Source: Geminicoccaceae bacterium
GTDB lineage: Bacteria > Pseudomonadota > Alphaproteobacteria > Geminicoccales > Geminicoccaceae
NCBI GenBank assembly: GCA_020446285.1
Contig: JAGREZ010000335.1
Location: 1 to 6,568, forward strand
Direction: 5' to 3'
Length of the DNA stretch: 6,568 bases
Shown: positions 1 to 5,273 of the stretch, in pieces
Layout of the letters: the number at the start of each line of letters is the position of its first letter
Position numbering within the stretch: position 1 is the first letter of the stretch
The notes under the pieces: model-generated
Told to the model about the DNA's origin: nothing
Database searches by the model: none
The model's input: only the letters and a program-made list of their open reading frames with translations
Translations under genes and position numbers: made by a program

Positions 1-472
1 GGCGGCCGTAATCGGGCATCGAGGGGACGCTGAACAGCACATGCCCCTCGGCCTCGTAGGCATGGCCCTTGCCGATCAGGGTATCGATGATGGCGACCAT
101 GCCGGAGATGTGCGCGGTCGCGCGCGGTTCGTGATCCGGGGCGGTGCAGCCGAGTGCGCGCCAGTCCCCGGCGAAGGCGGCGGCGGTGCGTTCGGTCAGC
201 TCGGCGATGGTGATGCCGTCGGCTTCCGCCTGGGCGATGATCTTGTCCTCGACATCGGTGATGTTCCGTACATAGGTCACCTTCGGATAGAGATGACGCA
301 GGAGACGGACGAGGACATCGAACACGATGAGGGGACGCGCATTGCCGATGTGAATGCGCTGATAGACCGTCGGGCCGCAGACATAGATACGCACATGGCC
401 GGATTCCAGTGGCTCGAGCCGTTCCTTGCGGCGTGTCAGCGTGTTGTGAATCTTGACGGCGACGGAGTTCAC
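1..472 (-). CDS. cysS: Cysteinyl-tRNA synthetase, N-terminal part (runs off the left edge)
   Basis: Class I aminoacyl-tRNA synthetase that charges tRNA-Cys with cysteine in the cytoplasm. The 157 residues visible are the start of the Rossmann catalytic domain. The N-terminus reads SVAVKIHNTLTRRKE, followed by YVCGPTVYQRIHIGNAR, which holds the first zinc-ligand cysteine (C32) and the class I HIGH-type signature HIGN (41-44). RNITDVEDKII follows at about 69-79. These blocks are diagnostic for CysRS. The family is about 450-500 residues, so about two thirds, including KMSKS and the other zinc ligands, lie outside. The start chosen is GTG at 472, preceded by GGGGAAG about 8 bases upstream; no in-frame ATG is seen between it and the upstream kinase gene. 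The gene follows that kinase by 86 bases on the same strand. The usual YD of the CGPTVYD block is YQ here, a minor variation. Identity is very sure; the exact start is less so. Confidence 0.96.
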   Translation of the reverse strand, partial: MNSVAVKIHNTLTRRKERLEPLESGHVRIYVCGPTVYQRIHIGNARPLIVFDVLVRLLRHLYPKVTYVRNITDVEDKIIAQAEADGITIAELTERTAAAFAGDWRALGCTAPDHEPRATAHISGMVAIIDTLIGKGHAYEAEGHVLFSVPSMPDYGR

Positions 473-558
473 GGCGTTTTCTTCCCCACTTTCGGGGCGG
501 ACGGTTAGCAGAAGTTCGCCGGACGGTCCATCGCGTGCTGCAACGCAAGAGTATCCGG
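473..558 (-). other. Intergenic gap between the BY-kinase gene and cysS
   Basis: The 86 bases hold no clear rho-independent terminator (no stable stem followed by T's in either direction), so transcription could continue from the kinase gene into cysS. Reading leftward there is a weak promoter-like pair, TGGACC, 16 bases, GCTAAC (about 532-505), not strong enough to call as a promoter. Just before the cysS start, CCCC and GGGG (484-487 and 494-497) could form a 4-bp stem enclosing the likely Shine-Dalgarno. An 8-base direct repeat CGGACGGT occurs at 498-505 and 520-527, 22 bases apart. None of these is strong evidence of regulation. Confidence 0.4.
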
Positions 559-2643
559 CTAGTCGGCATAGTACGCGGCGAGTTCACGCCGGTGAATTCC
601 GGCCTCCGCCGCACCGAAGCGCCCATGTCGTTCCGGATCGACCCTGGACAGCACGGCGCCGGCGATGTTCGCACCGGCTTCGCGCAACTGGTCCACGCAG
701 CGAACGGCGATGGCTTTCCCGGTCGAATCGAAACGGCAGACGAACAGTGTGACATCCACCATGCGGGCGATCAGCCGTGCATCGGCGACGGCCATCATCG
801 GCGCCGAATCGACCAGGATCAGGTCGAAATCCTCCCGCGCACTCTCGATCAGCGCCCCCAGCCCGTCACGGCCGAGGAGGCGTGCGGGCTGATCCTCGCG
901 GGGACACCCCGGAATGAGCATGAGCGGGGAATGATCGTCTGCAAGCAGGACATCGCCGACCCGCCGTTCGCCGCGGAGGATCTCCTGCAGACCGGCGGCC
1001 GCCTCCCTGCGCAGCATCTCGTGCAGGACCGGTCGTCGCAGATCGGCATCCACCACCAGCACCCGCAGGCCGTCATTCGCCGCGACCCGGGCGAGCGAGA
1101 GCGTGAGCGACGACTTGCCTTCGCCGGGCAAGGCCGAGGTGACCAGCACCGCGCGGGCACGGCGCGCGCGATCCGCGAGTTCGAGCGAGGCGATCAGTCC
1201 GCGCATGGTTTCGGCCGCGCGCGAACGGGGCCTTTCCTGCACATGGTCATGTGGTGCGATGCGCGATCCCGTGGATCGCGTGGTCACCGGCATGAGCGCG
1301 AGGCAGGGAAGATCGAGGGCGGCCTCGAGATGTTCGCCGGTACGGAAACCCCGGTCCTGTTGTTCGAGCAGGAAGATGGCGAGCAGTACGGTTGCGAGGC
1401 CGGCCACGGTGAAACTTCCGAAGACGTAGGCCGGGCGCGGAAAGGCGGGGTACCGTGGAGGAACGGCTTCCGAAATCAGGCGGGCATCGGGGCGCTGCAT
1501 CTCCTCGGTTTCGGCGACAGCCTCGAACCGGCCGAGATAGCTTTCGAAGAGCCGCCGCGCCATCTCCATGTCACGTTCGAGTTCGGCGATGCGGGTCTGC
1601 GCCCGGCGTTGCGCGAGCGTCTGCTGCTTGAGCCCGTCGATTTCCCGGCGGAGCGTGGTCTCGCGTGCGATGGCCTGGTCGAGCTCGCTTTCCATCCGGC
1701 TGACGAGCGCGCGCTGTTCGGTGGCGATCTGCAGATCGATCCGGGTGAGCTGGCTGCGCAGATCGAGTCGTCGCGGATGTCGCGTGCCGAAATCCGTGGA
1801 AAGCTCGGCCTCGCGGCGCATGGTCTGGTTCTTGAGTGCGTGCAGGTTCTGCAGGACGGGAGAGCCGCCGAGCTCCTCGAAAGCCTGTATACCGGGCTGT
1901 CCGTCGATGATCCGGCGCACGCGCTCGAGCTTGGAGCGCCTCGCAGCCGCGTCGGCCATGGCGGCGATATGGTCGCGCTTGAGATTGGCGATGTCGATGC
2001 CGCGCATGGCTTCGGCATCCGCATAGGCGGGCTGGCTCGACGCACGGTAGTCGCGCAGCACCCGTTCCGCCGTCTCGAAGCGTGCGCGCGCCTCCTCGAC
2101 CTGGGCACCCAGCCAGTCCGTTCCGCGACGTGTGCTCTCGTGCTTGGCGAGCAGCTGCCCCTCGATATAGATCGCCGCGAGCTCGTTGGCGATGCGCGCT
2201 GCCTTGTCCGGTTCGCGGGAGCGAAAGGCGATGGATATGGCATTGGTGCCGCCGTCGCGCTCGACATTCAGCCGTTCGGCGAAGGATCGGATCACCGCCT
2301 CGATGCCACCATTGCCGGAGAGTTCGCCGTCGTCGGCGAGGGCGAGCCGCCCGATCGTCTGGCGGGCGAGCAGGCGGGAAGCGAGCACCTTGACCTGACT
2401 GTCGATGACGGCGCTGTCATTGGCAATTCCCACGGCCGCGATCGCCTCATCGGTCGTGTTGTCATTTCCGGGCTCGACCAGAATCAGCGAACGGGCCTCG
2501 AAGACGGGCTCGACCAGCACGAGCAGCAAAAGGGCGAGGCCGAGCGAGAGGGCCACGGTTCCGGCAATCATGGAACGGTAGGCGCCGATCAGCCGGAGCA
2601 GCTGCCAGACCGACAGCTCGCCTTCGTGCCCCGACGGACTCAT
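559..2643 (-). CDS. Exopolysaccharide co-polymerase / BY-type tyrosine autokinase (Wzc/ExoP/GumC-like)
   Basis: Inner-membrane protein of the Wzx/Wzy-type polysaccharide pathway. Such proteins set chain length and couple polymerisation to export through cycles of tyrosine autophosphorylation. The 694 residues are close to the family's usual 700-790. Order: a Wzz domain with first membrane segment at about 24-44; a long periplasmic region with Ala/Glu/Arg-rich coiled coils (about 180-250 and 300-360); a GNVR-type segment (about 363-405) ending in the proline motif VPPRYPAFPRP; a second membrane segment (about 406-426); then the cytoplasmic kinase. Kinase motifs are Walker A ALPGEGKSS (K510), Walker A' VLVVDADLRRP (D532, D534) and Walker B LILVDSAP (D612). 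An ExxR oligomerisation-type motif (ETMR, 478-481) is present. The C-terminal tyrosine cluster is minimal: YYAD, with Y691-Y692 the only tyrosines after the second membrane segment. The ATG overlaps the upstream stop (ATGA) and lacks a good Shine-Dalgarno, implying translational coupling. No polymerase, flippase, Wza or phosphatase gene is in the window, so the polysaccharide is unknown. Confidence 0.93.
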   Translation of the reverse strand: MSPSGHEGELSVWQLLRLIGAYRSMIAGTVALSLGLALLLLVLVEPVFEARSLILVEPGNDNTTDEAIAAVGIANDSAVIDSQVKVLASRLLARQTIGRLALADDGELSGNGGIEAVIRSFAERLNVERDGGTNAISIAFRSREPDKAARIANELAAIYIEGQLLAKHESTRRGTDWLGAQVEEARARFETAERVLRDYRASSQPAYADAEAMRGIDIANLKRDHIAAMADAAARRSKLERVRRIIDGQPGIQAFEELGGSPVLQNLHALKNQTMRREAELSTDFGTRHPRRLDLRSQLTRIDLQIATEQRALVSRMESELDQAIARETTLRREIDGLKQQTLAQRRAQTRIAELERDMEMARRLFESYLGRFEAVAETEEMQRPDARLISEAVPPRYPAFPRPAYVFGSFTVAGLATVLLAIFLLEQQDRGFRTGEHLEAALDLPCLALMPVTTRSTGSRIAPHDHVQERPRSRAAETMRGLIASLELADRARRARAVLVTSALPGEGKSSLTLSLARVAANDGLRVLVVDADLRRPVLHEMLRREAAAGLQEILRGERRVGDVLLADDHSPLMLIPGCPREDQPARLLGRDGLGALIESAREDFDLILVDSAPMMAVADARLIARMVDVTLFVCRFDSTGKAIAVRCVDQLREAGANIAGAVLSRVDPERHGRFGAAEAGIHRRELAAYYAD

Positions 2644-2984
2644 CTCGCCGGCGGGTGCCCGTCCGCGCCCGGGAGACGGTCGTCTTCGGCCGGATCCGCG
2701 AGCCCCGGCATGCCGGCCGGCGGCGGCTCCGTTGCGGCTTGCGATCGTGTGACCGGGGAGGTGGTCGCCGGTCCCGCTGCGGGAGCGGGGGCGGTTTCTT
2801 CGGAGTCGGAAGCCCTCGCACCCAGTGCCAGCAGCAGCATCAGCGTGCCAGCGCGTTCCTCGCCCGACTGGGCGGCCGACGGAGCCGGACAGGCGGTCAG
2901 TGCCGCGGCGACGAGGACCGGCAGTCCGATTGCGGTCATTTCACGCGGAAGCCGGCGGACAAGTCTGCAGATCGACGGGGACAT
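2640..2984 (-). CDS. Small putative lipoprotein, Pro/Ala-rich, coupled to the BY-kinase gene
   Basis: I do not recognise a family. The ATG at 2984 gives 114 residues; a GTG one codon upstream (2987) is also open. The ATG is preferred because GGAG (2993-2996) lies 8 bases before it. The N-terminus is basic (RLVRRLPRE), followed by a hydrophobic stretch ending LVAAALTAC, which fits a lipobox (LTAC, acylated Cys at 32). A later internal start at MTAIGLP (residue 16) would give a more conventional short signal peptide. PSAAQSG just beyond could instead be a signal peptidase I site. A short hydrophobic run AGTLMLLLALGA (about 45-56) follows; the rest is low-complexity, rich in Ala, Pro, Glu and Asp, and probably disordered. 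The gene overlaps the kinase start by four bases (ATGA), so the two are co-translated. It sits where a Wza exporter might be expected but is far too small and has no visible polysaccharide-export motif. The shared operon suggests an accessory envelope role; this is inference. That it is a real gene rests on the promoter, ribosome site, signal sequence and overlap together. Confidence 0.7.
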   Translation of the reverse strand: MSPSICRLVRRLPREMTAIGLPVLVAAALTACPAPSAAQSGEERAGTLMLLLALGARASDSEETAPAPAAGPATTSPVTRSQAATEPPPAGMPGLADPAEDDRLPGADGHPPAR

Positions 2985-2992
2985 CACTCGCT

Positions 2993-2996
2993 CTCC
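2993..2996 (-). promoter_or_regulatory. Ribosome binding site (GGAG) deciding the lipoprotein start
   Basis: Read leftward, GGAGAGCGAGTGATG places GGAG 8 bases before the ATG at 2984 and 5 bases before the GTG at 2987. Both spacings are workable; the ATG is the likelier start. Confidence 0.6.
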
Positions 2997-3008
2997 ATTG
3001 CGCCATTC

Positions 3009-3036
3009 AAAATAGCGTAAATAGAGAATTTTTCAA
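3009..3036 (-). promoter_or_regulatory. Sigma70-like promoter for the lipoprotein-kinase unit
   Basis: Read leftward, a -35 of TTGAAA (3036-3031), a 16-base spacer and a -10 of TATTTT (3014-3009) lie directly after the comEC stop. They sit in a sharply AT-rich stretch (about 3005-3060) within otherwise GC-rich DNA. The predicted transcript would begin near base 3002, giving a leader of about 15-20 bases with GGAG before the start codon. The position implies that the lipoprotein and kinase genes can be transcribed independently of comEC. I see no obvious operator repeats and no GTTC-N7-GTTC LexA-type box here. Confidence 0.55.
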
Positions 3037-3037
3037 T

Positions 3038-5209
3038 TTAATTTCGACTATAAGGAGATTTTTGTCCGGCTTCCGTCCAGTAGCGCACACCGGCTTCCCC
3101 GGCCACCCGGCGCATCTCGATCCGGCCGTGACGGATCGAGATCGACATGCCCCCGGACAGCCAGAGATCGCGGGAGCCGATAATCCCGGCACCGCCCGGA
3201 CAATCGTCCACGCTGCGCAGGGCGATGACCAGATCGACGTCCCGGCAGTCCTCGATGGCGGCCGCGGGCGAGCGGGCCAGAGAGATTCCGAACCCGCCGA
3301 TACGGAAACGGCAGCCCCCCTCATCGCATGCCATGCCGCCGGCCGGCGCCGCGCCGGGCGCCGGCGCGTCAATCGCACCGTCCGCGCCAAGCGCGCGCAG
3401 CCATGCGCTTTCGACAAAGGCATTCCTGCGAAAGCGGACCATTGTTATCTCTCCGTCCTCGCGTCGGAGCGCGGCAAGGTTTCCGGCACGATCGACGACG
3501 AGATCCGGCGGCTGGTGTGTCCAGGCGAGGACGACCGCCACGGGCCAGAAGAGAACGCCATACCACCGCCAGGATTGCTGCCAGAGACACAGCCAGAACC
3601 CGCCTGCGACCGCGAACAGGAGGATGGAAAGCGGCTGCAATGTGATCCGCAAGCCCGCTCCGGGAAGTTCCGCGACGCTCGCCGCGATATCCAGCAGGAA
3701 GGCTATTCCGTGGCCCATAGCGAAGAGAAAGGGGGCTTCGAGGCCGAAGGGCATCGCGGCGAGCGCCAGAAGGCCGGCGGGCATGATCCAGAATGCCGTC
3801 AGCGGAACGCCGGCCAGATTGGCGACGATGCCGAGCAGCGATATGCGCTGGAAATGGTAGGCCGCGAAAGGAAGTGTGGCGAGGCTCGCAACGGCCGTTG
3901 TCAGCGCCACGCCGAGAAGATAGCGGGACAGCGGGCCGGATCGCCTGGCCTCGTCCCCGGTGCGTCGCGGGGAGAGGGCTGCGGCCAGCCCGTCATGCTC
4001 GTAGACGGCGATGAGTGCCACGACGGCGGCGAAGGACATCTGGAAGGACGGGCCGAGCAGCGCTTCCGGCTTGACGGCGAGAATGAGAAGTGCGGCGACG
4101 GCGACGAGGCGCATGGAAAACGGGTTGCGGTCGATGATGATCGCGACCAGGGCGACGCCGGCCATGAAGAAGGCGCGTTGCGTCGGTACGCTTGCGCCGG
4201 CGAGGAGCAGGTAGAAGGCGGCGGCGGCAAGGGCAATCGCGGCGCTCGGCTTAATGACCGGCCAGCGAAGCGCAATCCACGGGAACAGCGCGAGGAAATA
4301 CCGGAAGAACAGCAGCACGGTACCTGCCACGAGCCCCATGTGCAGGCCGGAAATCGCCAGCAGGTGGGCCAGACCCGCAATCTGCATGTCTTCCCAGACC
4401 TTGTCGGAAATGCCGGCACGAAGCGCGGTCAGCAGTGCCGCCGCGACCGCGCCTTCGGCACCCGGCAGTGCGTTCTGCACCTTTCGCGCAATCGATGCGC
4501 GCAGGTCCGCGACGGTCGAGCGAAAGCCCGCGGGTGCTGCATGTTCGATGATTTCCGCCGGCCTGTAGGCAAAGCCGAAGCCGCCCAGCCGTTCGAAATA
4601 GGCCTTGCGGGCGAAATCGAAGCCGCCGGGCAGGAGGGGCGGGCCCGGCGCCTGCAGCATCGCCTTCATCCGTATTCGATCGCCCGTCTCGACCCGCGGC
4701 TCGGATCCCTTCAGCGTGACCCGCACATGGACCGGCGTCCGCTCCGGTTCGATGCCTTCGATGGAGAGCCGGTCGAGCAGAACCCGTGGACCGCGCGCGC
4801 GGGGCTCGATCAGTGCAATCCGTCCTTCGACCATGTAACTGCCGCGCTGGGCGATGACGGGCGCCTCCACCGAAGCGCTGCGCCACTGCGCAGTGAGAAA
4901 GCCGGCCGTGGCGAGAAGTGCCAGCGTGCCGAGCCAGGAGGCGATCTGTCGCTCGCGCGGAAGGAGGAACAGCCCGACGGCGAGAGCGACGCCGGCGAAC
5001 AGGCCGAATGACCAGAAGGACGGCTCATGGTCCAGCGAGAAAAAAACGGCGATGCCGCAACCGAATGCCACCGGGCTCCAGAGCGGCCATCGCTCCCGTT
5101 CCAGTTCCAGCATCAGCCGCATATGGCCGACAGCACCCCGCAGGAAGGAGGGGGAAATGCCGTGCGTGGCGACGGCCGGATCGGGACGATATCCGAGGTA
5201 GTGCTGCAA
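3038..5209 (-). CDS. comEC: ComEC/Rec2 family DNA-uptake channel protein
   Basis: Inner-membrane channel that passes single-stranded DNA into the cytoplasm during natural transformation. The 723-residue frame has an N-terminal pair of membrane segments (about 45-105), then a DUF4131/OB-like periplasmic part (about 115-230) with FDFARKAYFERLGGFGFAY. The competence core (about 250-515) carries the hallmark AGLAHLLAISGLHMGLVAG at about 278-296 and many hydrophobic helices. More helices run to about 562, followed by a soluble C-terminal domain. That domain lacks the HxHxDH metallo-beta-lactamase motif of longer ComEC proteins; instead it has four cysteines (C628, C633, C655, C670) and a DLWLSGG-type segment, as I recall for alphaproteobacterial members. 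An Ala/Pro/Gly linker lies at about 612-625. The start is uncertain: TTG at 5209 gives the longest frame, while ATG at 5122 (residue 30, before LMLELERERW) gives 694 residues; neither has a strong Shine-Dalgarno. It is divergent from gltX. The family is clear; active competence cannot be inferred from this gene alone. Confidence 0.93.
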   Translation of the reverse strand: MQHYLGYRPDPAVATHGISPSFLRGAVGHMRLMLELERERWPLWSPVAFGCGIAVFFSLDHEPSFWSFGLFAGVALAVGLFLLPRERQIASWLGTLALLATAGFLTAQWRSASVEAPVIAQRGSYMVEGRIALIEPRARGPRVLLDRLSIEGIEPERTPVHVRVTLKGSEPRVETGDRIRMKAMLQAPGPPLLPGGFDFARKAYFERLGGFGFAYRPAEIIEHAAPAGFRSTVADLRASIARKVQNALPGAEGAVAAALLTALRAGISDKVWEDMQIAGLAHLLAISGLHMGLVAGTVLLFFRYFLALFPWIALRWPVIKPSAAIALAAAAFYLLLAGASVPTQRAFFMAGVALVAIIIDRNPFSMRLVAVAALLILAVKPEALLGPSFQMSFAAVVALIAVYEHDGLAAALSPRRTGDEARRSGPLSRYLLGVALTTAVASLATLPFAAYHFQRISLLGIVANLAGVPLTAFWIMPAGLLALAAMPFGLEAPFLFAMGHGIAFLLDIAASVAELPGAGLRITLQPLSILLFAVAGGFWLCLWQQSWRWYGVLFWPVAVVLAWTHQPPDLVVDRAGNLAALRREDGEITMVRFRRNAFVESAWLRALGADGAIDAPAPGAAPAGGMACDEGGCRFRIGGFGISLARSPAAAIEDCRDVDLVIALRSVDDCPGGAGIIGSRDLWLSGGMSISIRHGRIEMRRVAGEAGVRYWTEAGQKSPYSRN
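3114..3142. repeat. 11-bp perfect inverted repeat inside the 3' end of comEC
   Basis: The arms ATCTCGATCCG (3114-3124) and CGGATCGAGAT (3132-3142) are exact reverse complements around a 7-base loop. The repeat lies within comEC codons for about ISIRHGRIEM (residues 690-699), roughly 75 bases before the comEC stop. No T-tract follows on either strand, so it is not a standard rho-independent terminator. It could fold in the comEC mRNA, serve as a protein-binding site, or merely reflect the codons used. Confidence 0.5.
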
Positions 5210-5273
5210 GGATTGCCCGTTTGTGCTAGTTGCGGACCCTCCCTTTCACCATATCAGGCCGTCATAAGCAACC
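5210..5273. other. Divergent intergenic region between comEC and gltX
   Basis: The gap is 64 bases if comEC starts at TTG 5209 and 151 bases if it starts at ATG 5122. It must hold the gltX promoter and probably that of comEC, but I cannot assign either firmly. The best rightward candidate is TTGCGG (5230-5235), 16 bases, TATCAG (5252-5257), which is weak. Leftward there is a GGGAGGG run (about 5237-5243 read in reverse) resembling a Shine-Dalgarno, but no start codon follows at a usable distance. No terminator or LexA-type repeat was found. Confidence 0.35.

Noticed and set aside
473..558. A terminator or T-box-like leader before cysS
   Set aside because: No stable stem with a T-tract is present, and the 86-base gap is too short and lacks the conserved T-box features, which are in any case typical of Firmicutes.
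1262..1280. An 8-bp inverted repeat CGCGATCC / GGATCGCG with a 3-base loop inside the kinase gene
   Set aside because: A stem of this length is expected roughly once by chance in a window of this size, and no T-tract or other signal accompanies it.
2705..2716. A 12-base palindrome CCGGCATGCCGG inside the lipoprotein gene
   Set aside because: Perfect 12-base palindromes are expected one or two times by chance here, and the GC-rich composition raises that further.
535..3015. An 826-codon open frame on the plus strand opposite the kinase and lipoprotein genes
   Set aside because: Across the kinase gene its first codon base pairs with the third codon base of that gene, so it meets a stop only where the gene uses TTA, CTA or TCA, all rare in GC-rich genomes. 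The kinase has clear family motifs; this frame has none. It is a codon-usage shadow.
2825..5011. A 728-codon open frame on the plus strand opposite comEC
   Set aside because: It has the same antisense register relative to comEC. Its translation is charged low-complexity sequence without recognisable domains.
5201..5235. A Caulobacter-style promoter for gltX using GCTAGTTG as the -10
   Set aside because: The -10 matches only GCTA, and no good -35 (TTGAC-like) is at the right spacing, so it is not called.
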